From the NCBI RefSeq assembly GCF_965363235.1, contig NC_134845.1, positions 23,004,524 to 23,068,523 on the forward strand: 64,000 nt of DNA, in the 5' to 3' direction. Positions within the stretch are counted from its first letter, which is position 1; each line of letters starts with the position of its first letter. Source of the DNA: Mytilus galloprovincialis. Lineage: Eukaryota > Mollusca > Bivalvia > Mytilida > Mytilidae. Under the pieces are notes generated by a model. That model saw nothing but the letters and a program-made list of their open reading frames with translations, did no database searches and was not told where the DNA came from. Positions 15,101-23,096 of this stretch are shown here, piece by piece. The translations under genes and the position numbers were made by a program.

Positions 15101-18100
15101 GCTTAAAACAGAACAAAACTGAAACAAATAACCTGTAAATCAATAAAAAGATATAAAATGGATTATCAACCTCTCAATTAAGTCTGTTTTTCTGCCGGTA
15201 GTAGTGGCACCACGACGTGAAAGCTCATTTTTTAGCTTCGGTATGGGCCACAGAACGTAAACATCCGCCATATTGGATTTTCTGTAACTGATAGTACAGT
15301 TGCGCCACCTGTCGTTAAGGTCGGCGGGTGAAAGCCATTATGTATGTATTTGCCTCTCCTATGTCAGAAGCCTGTAATTAAGCGGTTGTCGTTAGTTGAT
15401 GTGTTACTAAAACAAGGCCGTTAGCTTTCTCGTTTGAATTATTATACATTTGTCATTTCGGGGACTTTTTAGCTTACTATGCGGTATGGGCTTTGTTTAT
15501 CGTATAAGGCCGTACGGTCACCTATAGTTGTTAATTTCTATGTCATTTTTGGTCTCTTGTGGAGAGTTGTCTCATTGACAATCATACCACATCGTCTTGT
15601 TTTATATTTACACAGTGCCAAAAACTATCAAAAGTATATACACTTAGGTGCTAGACGTTTACATTTTGTAGACATTCGTGTATCATACAAAAATAATATT
15701 TATTATTTAAATCAAAAGCATCAAAACTATAGAAAAAGATATCATAGATTTAATTACAGGACACATAAGTATGTATACGTGCGTTCGTTTTGTAATTTCA
15801 AAATAAAAAATCGTTATATTTTGAACGGTGTATTTTTATGAACGTAATGTAATCTTAATCTGCTTACTTGATCCACATATTTGTGTACTACATTGTGTAT
15901 AGTTCAATGAAATTGTTGTCTTTATTGAGCAAGCATCCCATACAGAACCAGAACCACAAAAAACGGAGGATAAGGCATCTGTCACTGTGTATGCGTACAC
16001 TCCTATCAACGCAGCCGGAAGCAATTGCTTAACGTCTGCCTGATGATCTAAAAAAACAATGAAACCTTCAATATCTTAGTTTTAAAAAAAGTATTTTCAA
16101 AAAGATTGTATGCAGCTTAAATGAATCTGTTTTGATTTGTATGTAATTTTTAAATTAAGGATATTTCAAACACTATTATTTATAGTTGACAAAAAGAACA
16201 TTTCAAATCATGTCAATAGAATCTTTCGATGGTAATTTACCCACTGTCAAACATTTCATGGTTGATGAAACAAAGTTTCATTATGTTATAAAAGACATTA
16301 AATGGAAAAACCCAATACCCCTGCGAACATTGTAAAATGAAATGACATTACCGTAGGAACAACGCAATTTTTGACAAACAGCTTTACTAACAATAAAAGT
16401 CTCAGACATTTTGTAGCCTTTCATTAGTTTAGAAAATCAATCTACGGCCGACGATAAAGATAATCCTGGTACCTTTGATAACTATTTACCCCACTGGGTC
16501 GATGCCACTGCTGGTGGACGTTTCGTCCCCGAGGGTATCACCAGCCCAGTAGTCAACACCGAAAATAAATTATATGGTGATTTTTATAAATTTCCTGTTA
16601 CAAAACACTGAATTTGTCGAACAAAACTAAGGATTTTCTTATCCCAGGAATAGATTACCTTGGCCGTATTTGGCACACAATTTTAGGAATTTTGGGTTCT
16701 CAATGCTCTTCAACTTTGTACTCTTTTCGCTTTATAACTATTTAGATCTGAGCGTCACTGATGAGTCTTATGTAGACGAAACTCGCGTCTGGCGTATTAA
16801 ATTATAATCCTGGTGCCTCTGATAACTATAACACACTGAATAAACAGAAAGATTGCATTTCTGTATAGGTCGTCCTTTTACGGCTAAAAATGAAGTTTTG
16901 AAAAAGATCTTATCCTAGAATTGAAAGTTCAATTTTTTCAAAGGTAAAAATATAGAGATGTGTGGCATATTTCAACGTTTCTATGCCCTGAACTTCTCAG
17001 AGTTTAAATTAGCACTAATTATCTTAACTACCCCTACCTCGAATGAAGCTTACCACAGAATGAAATATAAACAATATGCACATCTATGGTTACTGGTAAC
17101 GTTCCCAAGTTATGTCTCTGTGAGATGGAACACAGAGAGCACAACTAGGAACCAGTATGTACACAAAATTAATTTTCTATGAATATTCAATATCTCCCCA
17201 AAAGAGGCGTGGTTTGCGAAACAGCTTTATTTACAAAGTGCAACCTATAGGATGAGAACTTACTCTCTTTCACTAAAACATGGAATTCCTCAGCACTTGG
17301 TCCGGAGGTTGGATTACATACTTGACTTATTGTAATACCAGCATTTGCAATAGATTCTTCAATAAATTTTATCCTGACATCGGCTGCGTTTGTTTCAATA
17401 TCTAGAAGAAGACAAATAAAACTTTAAACTGATGCCGATTAAAGTTTATGTATTCCTTTGTTTACATCTTTTGCCTCACCGGTAGGTAGACATGTTATTC
17501 TAACGTAAATTTACATCTTAATGTAACAAAACAATATATTATTATTTTAAAAATTAAAAATTCAAAGAATCTTGCCAATAATATTTTGAAGCCATTTGTC
17601 TGATAAATGTACCTTTTTGTTTGATTTTTATTACAAATAATATTTTGTCTGCTGAAAAAAAATCATTGTATTTTTTATGTTCATTCCACCAATCCTTTAC
17701 ACAAATAGTGTTATAATCCAATGATATACAAACAAATTTCAAGTAAAGAGATTTCTTTTACGAATATACCATCAAATCAAAGGCCTTATTCAAATATCTT
17801 AAACGTTTTCTGCTTCTCTATGGATGTTTAACATATGTGCTGATTTATTGATTCGATGGTGACGTCGGAGTCAGAAGGAATTTTCTATTCATCCACTGGT
17901 TTTATGCCCATAAAATATCGGCAATACTGGTACAAACTATTCGGAAGATAAATCAATACTCCACAGACTTTCATTTTGAAATTTCAAATTTGAGTGTCCG
18001 TAGTAGAAGAGGTTCGAATCTTCATTTTTTAAGCATACAGTGCTGGAAATAAACGGCATGAGAATGCAAGAGCCACTATTAAATGAAAAAGCATAAATAC

Positions 18101-21100
18101 AATGTGCGGAAAAATTTCAATTGGTGAAAATATTCAAGAGTACAAATAACATTACACAAAAAAAATCATGCAGATAAACTTAACTAGTTTAGCAAAGAAA
18201 AGCGAACAATTGAAAGTGCCCTGTATAATACATTAATACTCACTGGAATCAAGATAATAATAATAACTATAGTCGGTTATTCTAGTATATCGAACACAAT
18301 AAAATCCGTAGTATTCAGGTCCATAAATATGTTCTTTGTTGGTACTCCTGGAAGTATAGTTAAATTATCATTTTCAGCAGAATAAATAGTTGAAGTAGTT
18401 TTCTATTGGAAGGGGATGAGTAATTGAACAATGAATATTGAAAATAAAAAGAGCAATACAATCAAATAAATCAAATGTCGATTTCAAGATTAAATATAAA
18501 AGACGCAAACCGATAAACATCTTAGCTAGCCAAGGATTAAGGTTACGATCCCCTCATTTACACCTTTGGCAGATTTATCCAACATTTGCGATCACAATGT
18601 TGCGCCATATATCAGTTGGTTCACGTCACGCCCATTCCGAGTACTTTATCTTAACCAATGGTAGCACATGAACTCTCGTCTGTGGGAAGGTGAAAACATG
18701 GTAACGTCTAGAGTCTACATGTACACCTTATCATGTTATAGACGCTTTTTGATTGGATGCCTCCAGTTACGATTGTAACCGTTGAAAATTATTACCTCGT
18801 AGATCCCAAATTATCTCTCAATCCGTCAAGGGCGGAGAGGAAAGGGGTTGATCGTAACCCTTGGCAATCGAAGATATGACCAATAAACTAAATTAGTACA
18901 AAGTATTTGGAATTGTTGAATAAAGTAAATCAACCTCATGACGATTTTATTTTCGTTTTGTGCTATTTGGTCATACATGTCATAATCGTGTTAAAATTCT
19001 ATTGGTATCTTCGTTATAAAAACGGAAACAAATAATCAAAAGTGGTATTACCATTTTTTCAGACAAGCGTTTTGTCTACAAAAAAAACTCATCAGCGATA
19101 TGCTAATCAAAAAGCATAAAAGGTCAATGATGTATGAAATAAGAGTGTTTAGGTCCGATAAGATACCAGCATTTTGTCGTCAGCCGCAGGAGCTGCTGCC
19201 TCAAAATGAAACAGTCGTTTTTGAAGTCAACAAGAAGTTGTATTTTAGATAATTAAACAGAATGGGATATTTTTGAAACACATTGTTCTTAACAACGAAT
19301 GCGATCGAATATCAACAAGTGGAGATTAAAAGTATGAACCATGGCTCAAAATTTGACAAGAATTGTCTTCTATCTTATTTTACGGAAATGGGGAATTTGT
19401 CAAAAATATACCAAACCGACCAAAGAGCAGACAAAAGCCGAAGGCCAGCAATGGCTCTGCAATGCAGCGAGGAACTCCAGCATCCGGAGACTCGCTTCAG
19501 CTGGCCCGTGAACAAAAATGTATACTTATTCAGTGATAATAGACGTCATACTAAACTCCAAAATATACACAAGAATTGATAATACAAAATCATACAAGAC
19601 TAACAAAGACCAAAGTCTCCGGACTTAGAACAGGCGCAAAAATGACCAGGGTTAAACATTTTTGTTAATATCTCAATCCTCTCCTATACCTCTAGCTAAT
19701 GGGGAAAATACAAACAAAACAAACTGACAATGGTACATAAATTAACGAAATTATTACTAGCCGATACTGACATACTAGCTCCAGATCCAAATTAAATTGA
19801 TTGAAAGATTATGTCTTCATCATATGACTATCAAGTATAATTCCTCCCGTTAGGGATTTAGTATTATACTATCATAAAATACATGAGAGGAAACATAACC
19901 CGCATCATGCCAACGGCTAGATTCAGAATACATGTGTTTATTTCCGATGCCAAGACTCTATAATTGAATCAATATTTAAGCCAAAATATGCAATCTGTAA
20001 TTTCCTTACATATTGTAACACTATCTTTTTTTACTAATTCTGTTAACGGTTTTGTTCGCTTTGAGCTGAATGCCTAAAGTTTTGTGCTTTATAAAGAATA
20101 TTTCTATAAAAAATATGGCCTTGTACCGATGATAAAATTGAGTAAATGTTTTGACTAGTTTGTGATATCGAAAACCCTGGTGCCATAATTAATAAGTATT
20201 TCACAAATTTATCCCGCTAAAATCTAAAACGTTGTTACAAACACGAGCGAACCTAGCGAGATATATAATATAAGTTAAATGGTTCGCTACTGACCCCCTA
20301 CGGATCCATAGAGGGTTAGTAAAATCCATAGGTGGTGAAACCGGAGCCCGAGTCCACTATGATTTTTATTCACCCTCTATGGATTCGTAGGGGTCAGTAG
20401 TTAACCGTAAAACGAATTTATCTCACGATAGACTTTTTCTGCTGCGTTTTGTTGAAAAATAAACAATGAAACACAACAACATTAATAGATGACGTCACCA
20501 TTAACGCTTCACGAACCCCCTATGAAATGTACTAACCCCTACGGTCTCATAGGGGGTCACCACGTGATGGCGTTAAACTAATCCCAATGTGAAAGTTTAC
20601 CCGTGATGCGATAAACATCTATAAATGATGACAAGAAACGTCACCATTTAAAAAGGATACTTAACGACAGGAAAAGAATCATCTCTTTTATCATGAATTT
20701 TTGGTATTGAGTTTCCCGTTGATGATATGGATATCAAAATCAAGACCAGACCAGTGCTATTTGATATCTTCAGATATTTGGCGTTGAATTATAACCCTTG
20801 AATATTCGATTGTTTGCCTTACTTTATTCTATATTGTAATGCATCTATTGAGGGTTAGTTGACGAGACATCTAAACATAAGTAATAACACAAGGGCATTT
20901 TTTTCTAAAATGTAAATGATTTTATTAATTATATTAGCAAATCCTTAAACCTCTACAGAATAAGCTGCAATGTGTATGCATTTTATTGCATTATACAACA
21001 GCAGGAAATATATCTGAAATAAACAGTTAACATACGGTGTCTAAGTTGCTTGTCTTAGTGACGTATACTTCTTGCCATGACCACAGTTGTGGCGATTCCG

Positions 21101-21528
21101 TTGTTGAGCTCTACTCAAACTAAATATGATACAAGAAATTTTGAAACTTAATCATTAAAAAACTATGATATATTATTATTCTGCTTTATATTTCTAGTTA
21201 TTATGAATAACTCTCGTGTCAATGCACACAGTTTAACGATTTATTTCCGTATCAATACGAATCAAAATTATCTAATTTATTTGATTTTGATAAAAGAGTA
21301 AGATTATTTAACATGTCTAGCTATAACACATCGTTAAAATAGCGACTTACTGAAATAGCCAATGATTGCCGTCACTTTCAATGCAGTTGAATACAGTAAA
21401 AGTTTGGGAAAGTATTGAGACATCCCATCCAGATGACAATTCTGAATTAGTGTTTGAAAATATAATAATGCCTCGTCTACTGTCCCATACATTTCCATCC
21501 AATACCGTTGGAAGTGTGCACACACAGT
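1..21528 (-). CDS. Type I membrane protein with cysteine-bearing ectodomain, body exons (3' end outside window)
   Basis: Eight spliced exons on the minus strand join in frame: 21528-21351, 18347-18244, 17401-17264, 16047-15868, 2691-2588, 1948-1837, 564-397 and 106-1. Each has AG/GT borders and matching phase. The reading starts DCVCTLPTVLDGNVWDS, passes GWDVSIL, the tyrosine-rich YCVRYTRITDYSYYYY, the SAEEFHVLV segment, ADVKQLLP, NYTQCST and RFTCLAV, and then reaches a 23-residue hydrophobic helix followed by KYKKKSR. This predicts a cell-surface protein with a short cytoplasmic tail. The pattern (C..P..L.G..WDS, GW, FTCL) recalls uncharacterised mollusc proteins annotated with DUF7042-7045 modules; that link is from memory and needs a profile search. 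The first exon is one of five candidates further upstream. The intron 2692-15867 contains a whole DNA transposon. Function unknown. Confidence 0.8.
200..360 (+). repeat. Dispersed mussel repeat, fragment
   Basis: The stretch AGGTTTAACCTACAAATG followed by TGCCTGTTCCAAGTCAGG resembles copies at 53545-53700 and 63190-63365 in this window. It lies in the intron between the tail exon and the transmembrane exon. Family not determined. Confidence 0.55.
397..564 (-). CDS. Receptor gene, transmembrane exon
   Basis: The acceptor is TACAG at 569-565 and the donor G|GTAAAAA follows 397. The 168-bp exon encodes a Ser/Thr/Pro-rich stalk (STQATPASPS), a hydrophobic helix VMIIVGVVVALIVLIACVIG and a basic stop-transfer run HKYKKKSR, then an Asn/Glu-rich start of the tail. 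The helix and the basic run set the topology as type I. Confidence 0.85.
565..1836. other. Intron of receptor gene, no feature seen
   Basis: AT-rich sequence between the transmembrane exon and the preceding ectodomain exon. No coding signal, RNA gene or clear repeat was recognised. Confidence 0.5.
1837..1948 (-). CDS. Receptor gene, membrane-proximal ectodomain exon
   Basis: The acceptor TTTAG ends at 1949 and the donor G|GTATGT follows 1837. The 112-bp exon encodes a Ser-rich segment (AVSGSSVSSNPGSCEKGQVA) with one cysteine. Phase 0 in and phase 1 out fit both neighbours. Confidence 0.75.
1949..2587. other. Intron of receptor gene, no feature seen
   Basis: Non-coding spacer between two well-phased exons. 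No repeat was recognised. Confidence 0.5.
2588..2691 (-). CDS. Receptor gene, ectodomain exon
   Basis: The acceptor CCACAG ends at 2692 and the donor TTG|GTAAAT follows 2588. It encodes DGKFYATKYVTSGSTSYV and then INGDSTTSTRFTCL. The VTSG.T.YV and RFTC features continue the module begun in the exon at 15868-16047. The two are now about 13 kb apart because a transposon lies in the intron. Confidence 0.8.
3047..3102 (+). repeat. Left terminal inverted repeat of the ISL2EU element
   Basis: Matches the reverse complement of 15284-15339 with mismatches and about one indel. Shared blocks are ATGGCTT-CACC at the end, AGGTGGCG in the middle and ATCAGTTA at the inner end. Confidence 0.75.
3186..7868 (+). 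CDS. THAP zinc-finger DDE_Tnp_4 transposase (two exons)
   Basis: Exon 1 is 3186-3387 and exon 2 is 6733-7868, joined across a donor TTAG|GTTAGA and a poly-T acceptor TTTAG. The product is 445 aa. Residues 1-82 are a THAP DNA-binding finger: C5, C10, C52 and H55 form the C2CH site, and the domain ends with AVPSLF, which is split across the intron. Residues about 190-240 look like the helix-turn-helix HTH_Tnp_4 (TPKDQLFMCLLKLRQNKEDI, then SESTVSKI). The DDE_Tnp_4 catalytic core follows: D263 in ILDATE, D352 in MADRG and E399 in HIERVIG, with GGSASDRQ between. The product should bind the element ends and catalyse excision and integration in the nucleus. The length is normal for the family and no break was found. 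ATG 3186 is chosen because the THAP domain starts there. Confidence 0.85.
4078..4175 (+). repeat. Mussel dispersed repeat, copy in transposase intron
   Basis: Contains GTATGATTGCCAATGAGACA and AACATTAACAACTATAGGTC, shared with copies near 6463, 15345 (minus), 32208, 46097 (minus) and 57975 (minus). A further fragment of the same family (AACAATGAG..CTATAAAAAGCC) follows at about 4755-4850. Confidence 0.75.
5514..5794. mobile_element. TTAA-bounded MITE (piggyBac/Kolobok-like ends)
   Basis: A 281-bp element starts TTAAGGTGGTAC and ends GTACCACCTTAA, a perfect 12-bp terminal inversion including the TTAA target. No coding capacity. TTAA targets are typical of piggyBac and Kolobok elements (established); the superfamily is inferred only from the ends. 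Confidence 0.7.
6463..6603 (+). repeat. Mussel dispersed repeat, second copy in transposase intron
   Basis: Reads GAAGATGTGGTATGATTGCC, then the AATGAGACCACTATCC and TATAGGTCACTTTACGGCC blocks, and ends near GTCAGCTATAAAAG. It lies 130 bp before the splice acceptor of exon 2. Confidence 0.75.
7869..8750. other. Spacer between convergent transposon genes
   Basis: AT-rich region between the stop codons of the transposase and nuclease genes. It carries the minus-strand polyadenylation signal of the nuclease gene (TTTATT on plus, 8654-8659). No obvious AATAAA was found close behind the transposase stop. Confidence 0.6.
8654..8659 (-). other. Polyadenylation signal of nuclease gene
   Basis: AATAAA on the minus strand about 92 bases after the nuclease stop codon, in a sensible position for 3'-end formation. 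Confidence 0.5.
8751..15271 (-). CDS. SAP-SWIM-YqaJ nuclease of the ISL2EU element (five exons)
   Basis: Exons on the minus strand are 15271-15171, 12559-12238, 11517-11298, 10448-10186 and 9398-8751. All junctions keep phase and give 517 aa. Residues 1-45 form a SAP DNA-binding motif (IPKLKNELSRRGATTTGRK, then DLIERLRAYDRN). Residues about 162-176 are a SWIM zinc finger, C-E-C-x9-C-K-H (C162, C164, C174, H176). The last exon is a YqaJ/lambda-exonuclease-like nuclease: WRLTASRFG near 330-338, HGKQFE with E374, SPDG with D408, EVK with E418 and K420, and the conserved Gln run near 458-462. Such nucleases trim DNA ends. In ISL2EU elements this is the accessory gene beside the transposase; its role in transposition is unproven. 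All catalytic positions are present. ATG 15271 lies 69 bp inside the right end of the element. Confidence 0.85.
10006..10173 (-). repeat. Mussel dispersed repeat (related subfamily) in nuclease intron
   Basis: On the minus strand it contains AGCCAATGAGACAATTCTCC, ACCATTATAGGT and AGCCTTGGCTCACACC, matching the copies at 24447 and 46985. It ends a few bases past the donor of the 10186-10448 exon. Confidence 0.7.
10700..11180. repeat. Degenerate tandem repeat, about three units of 150-170 bp
   Basis: The landmarks CTGACCTTGACCTCATTTTC, ATGGTTCA and GGTGTATGGAA recur at roughly even spacing. It lies in the third intron of the nuclease gene. This unit is familiar from mollusc introns, but I cannot name it. 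Confidence 0.65.
12717..12770 (-). other. Possible 54-bp cassette exon of the nuclease gene
   Basis: A minus-strand segment between an acceptor-like TGTCCAAG and a strong donor GTAAGT. It is 54 bases long and phase-compatible with the flanking exons. It would add SWKKDKYENGDLWSMFKQ between residues 33 and 34. Inclusion would interrupt the SAP motif, so the plain junction is preferred. Confidence 0.3.
12992..13154. repeat. Tandem duplication, two units of about 79-84 bp
   Basis: CATTATTATGCTTCAGACAC begins each unit (12992 and 13071), and each ends TTACATATTGTGTGA. A second partial duplication around CTTTTCAATTTATATGA and GGATATTAAAATGAAGCT follows at 13225-13340. Both are in the first nuclease intron. 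Confidence 0.8.
13698..14740 (+). mobile_element. 5'-truncated LINE fragment with RNase H and CCHC-like tail
   Basis: The open frame to the stop at 14497 encodes the second half of an RNase H domain: helix with E (LLGELIAIK), FSDSQTSIG with catalytic D, and TPGHADIQGNDIADSLAKKG. A C-terminal cysteine knuckle C-x-C-G-x4-VEHYLLHC follows. This order is typical of the end of ORF2 in RNase H-bearing non-LTR retrotransposons (established). The first RNase H strand and the reverse transcriptase are absent, as expected for 5' truncation; the first codon shown at 13739 is not a true start. A stem-loop GTGTC..GACAC plus CTAAAGACTA occurs both before (13698) and after (14700) the fragment. It sits in nuclease intron 1. 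Confidence 0.75.
15284..15339 (-). repeat. Right terminal inverted repeat of the ISL2EU element
   Basis: Reverse complement begins AATGGCTTTCACC, then AGGTGGCG, then ATCAGTTA, pairing with 3047-3102. The start codon of the nuclease gene follows directly inside it. Confidence 0.75.
15345..15605 (-). repeat. Mussel dispersed repeat, near full-length copy at the transposon edge
   Basis: On plus it reads GTCAGAAGCCTGTAATTAAG, AAGGCCGTTAGC, CGGGGACTTTTTAGC, TATGCGGTATGGGCTTTG and TGTCTCATTGACAATCATAC. It abuts the right end of the ISL2EU element. The transposon may have inserted into or beside this repeat. Confidence 0.75.
15868..16047 (-). CDS. Receptor gene, ectodomain exon
   Basis: The acceptor TTTTTTTAG ends at 16048 and the donor A|GTAAGC follows 15868. 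It is 180 bp, phase 1 to phase 1. It encodes QADVKQLLPAALIGVYAYTV, a CGSGSVWDAC segment, and NYTQCSTQICGS with an N-glycosylation sequon. The paired short-spaced cysteines fit an extracellular module. Confidence 0.85.
16445..16830 (+). repeat. Mussel dispersed repeat, GAGCGTCACTGATGAGTC family
   Basis: Ordered blocks: CCACTGGGTCGATGCCACTG, CGAGGGTATCACCAGCCCAG, CTCAATGCTCTTCAACTTTG, GAGCGTCACTGATGAGTC, GTAGACGAAACTCGCGTCTG and AATCCTGGTGCC. Related copies lie near 39530, 42795, 43340, 44605, 54570 (minus) and 62225. Confidence 0.75.
17264..17401 (-). CDS. Receptor gene, ectodomain exon
   Basis: The acceptor CTTCTAG ends at 17402 and the donor A|GTAAGT follows 17264. The 138-bp exon encodes IETNAADVRIKFIEESIANA, a single cysteine (SQVCNPTSGPS) and AEEFHVLVKE. 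The order matches remembered mollusc homologues, in which a DRVK..C....EEFHML block precedes the ANVKQ block. Confidence 0.8.
18244..18347 (-). CDS. Receptor gene, tyrosine-rich ectodomain exon
   Basis: The acceptor CTTCCAG ends at 18348 and the donor A|GTGAGT follows 18244. The 104-bp exon encodes STNKEHIYGPEYYGFYCVRY and TRITDYSYYYYLDS. The phases (2 in, 1 out) fit the exons at 21351 and 17401. Confidence 0.8.
18527..18868. mobile_element. Probable MITE with GGTTACGATC ends
   Basis: The left side carries CCAAGG followed by GGTTACGATCCCCTC. The right side carries GGGGTTGATCGTAACCCTTGG, its approximate reverse complement. It is about 340 bp and non-coding, in a receptor intron. No target duplication resolved. 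Confidence 0.5.
19400..19740 (+). repeat. Dispersed mussel repeat with CAGCTGGCCC block
   Basis: Blocks include GGCTCTGCAATGCAGCGAGG, CAGCTGGCCCGTGAAC, TTCAGTGATAATAGACGTC, GGACTTAGAACAGGCGCAAA and CTCTAGCTAATGG. I recognise this string from mussel sequences but cannot assign a family. It lies in the receptor intron and has no long open frame. Confidence 0.5.
20270..20610. repeat. Fold-back repeat with TGACGTCA and CACGTG sites, copy 1
   Basis: Inverted blocks CTACTGACCCCCTACGGATC and ATTCGTAGGGGTCAGTAG bracket the first 120 bp. Then ATGACGTCACCATTAAC and GGTCACCACGTGATGGCGTT follow. A diverged copy with the same block order lies at 31645-31985. No coding capacity. Confidence 0.65.
21351..21528 (-). 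CDS. Receptor gene, first body exon (mature N-terminus)
   Basis: The acceptor TTTCTTTCAG ends at 21529 and the donor CA|GTAAGT follows 21351. The 178-bp exon encodes CVCTLPTVLDGNVWDSRRG, the SSGWDVSILSQTF strand and NCIESDGNHWLF. It enters in phase 1, which is exactly the phase left by each of the five leader exons upstream. It therefore probably begins the mature protein after signal-peptide removal. Confidence 0.85.
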
Positions 21529-21664
21529 CTGAAAGAAATAAGTTAACACTTATTAATGTAATGCATGAAAATGCAATTTGAAACCTTTAGATGGTTCTAG
21601 GCAATTTTTAATGAGCCATTTAACAAATGGTTTTAAATATAAAAATGTTATTACTGTAGTCAAC

Positions 21665-21860
21665 AGGTGGTCAAGTTGGATAAAGTTAATTTTCACTTTT
21701 GCGCGCAAGAGTTATTGTTATTAATTGATTAAATAATGACACTTCATGTTGTTTACTTGCAAAGGTGGTCAAGTTGGATAAAGTTAATTTTCACTTTTGC
21801 GCGCAGGAGTTATTGTTATTGATTGATTAAATAATGACACTTCATGTTGTTTACTTGCAA
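21665..21860. repeat. Tandem duplication, two 98-bp units
   Basis: AGGTGGTCAAGTTGGATAAA starts each unit (21665 and 21763) and the units differ at very few positions, so the duplication is recent. It contains TTTTGCGCGCA and no coding signal. Confidence 0.85.
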
Positions 21861-21861
21861 A

Positions 21862-22230
21862 AAATAAAGGCAACAGTAGTACAACGCACTTCGGAAGTCA
21901 TACATCGATTAACAGAAACAAAGTCCCGGTTAAAAACTAAAACTGAGGGAATAGAAACACATCAACCATAAGAGAAAAACACCAAAATCACCACAATAGT
22001 TATCAAAGAAAGTTACCAAGAAACACTGCAGTGCAGACAAAAACCCTAACGGCAATGCAAAACACACAGAAAAGAACTATACAATAGCAACTGTCATTTT
22101 CCAGACTTGGTACAAGACATTTTATGAAAAAATGGTGGGTTGAACCTGTTTTTGTGGCTAGCCAAATTTCGAACTTGAATGGCAATGTAAAACATAACAC
22201 TAAAATGACAACATTACCCATGGCGTTGTT
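21862..22230 (+). repeat. Mussel dispersed repeat, AACTAAAACTGAGGG family
   Basis: Blocks AAATAAAGGCAACAGTAG, AACTAAAACTGAGGGAA, ACTTGGTACAAGACATTTTA and ATAACACTAAAATGACAAC recur in the same order at 54055-54510 and on the minus strand at 52790-53040. Confidence 0.65.
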
Positions 22231-22645
22231 AGTTCATTATCAATCTATGAGTATATTAAAAAAATGTTTATACTTCTACAGAAAACTAGAAAAGGTAGCA
22301 TTAGCTATTTGTTGTTATTTATCGAATGCAAGCAGGAACATCAGAAAGAACTTTAATTGAAATCGTTATCTTTTGAGGACTTGTATATTTTATTCTCTAA
22401 TTCTTCGTCAATTTATCCCTTTCTGCACTCATTGTATAAAAAAAATTGATCTCAGTTCTTCATTGGTTAAAATCCGATTATGAAGTCGAATTTTCTTGCT
22501 TTCCTCTGTATTTCCTATTGTGACGGCATGAAAAAAGGCGACCATGCCTGATGACGTCACTTAGAAAGAACACATTGTTTTGCAAATCATTCGAATAGAA
22601 GGAATAAGTTTGCCTGCATAATGTATGAAAAAAATGTATGAGTCA

Positions 22646-22804
22646 GATTCCATCACCAAATCTCGTGTAATACGATATTTATCGACTCTCGACAGTTAAA
22701 TTTAAAATATTTAAAACGCTCGGGCAAGCTTTGCGTTTTAAATTTGAGAATTAACTGCCTCGAGTGGATAAATATCGTATTACACTCGATGCAGTGGTAG
22801 AATC
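22646..22804. repeat. Imperfect palindrome, about 160 bp
   Basis: GATTCCATCACC at the left pairs with GGTAGAATC at the right. Inner blocks GTGTAATACGATATTTATC and GATAAATATCGTATTACAC are near-perfect complements. It is a fold-back repeat or a small MITE. Confidence 0.75.
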
Positions 22805-23029
22805 TATATATATTCAACAACTGTAAGTTGGAAATTGTCCATTGTCTGTAGAATATATAATAATGTAGTGTAATTCAATCCAGATTTATATTAAATTTCC
22901 ATACCATTAGCTAACATTGAATTGTAAAGTAAACGAAATGTATGCAACATTATGTGTAAGTTATTACAACCAGGAGTAAAACAACAATAAATACAACTAA
23001 AAAATATGTTAATACAAAATGTAGCTTAC

Positions 23030-23096
23030 TTATAAGATTAAAATTCCTTGAATTGACGATGTTTAAAATTGGGTTCACTAATATTATGAAACTCAT
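23030..23096 (-). CDS. Leader exon copy 1 of receptor gene
   Basis: ATG at 23096 opens 22 codons (MSFIILVNPILNIVNSRNF and on) ending at a donor A|GTAAGC in phase 1, compatible with the acceptor at 21528. It is the copy nearest the body exons. The peptide is only moderately hydrophobic, so its value as a signal peptide is doubtful. The flank GATGAGTTTCAT and the upstream promoter region are shared with the other copies. Confidence 0.5.

Larger units (their letters stand above)
3047..15339. mobile_element. ISL2EU-type DNA transposon with THAP-DDE transposase and SAP-SWIM-YqaJ nuclease
   Basis: The element is about 12.3 kb and is bounded by imperfect terminal inverted repeats that read inward ATGGCTTGCACC (left) and ATGGCTTTCACC (right). 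Both share AGGTGGCG and ATCAGTTA further in. Inside are two convergent intron-containing genes, both open over their full length by my reading: a THAP plus DDE_Tnp_4 transposase on the plus strand and a YqaJ-family nuclease on the minus strand. That gene pair is the hallmark of the ISL2EU group of eukaryotic DNA transposons (established, Repbase). A short target duplication of the 2-bp kind expected for the group could not be read unambiguously. The element lies in an intron of the host membrane-protein gene. Older repeats and a LINE fragment sit in its introns. Confidence 0.85.
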
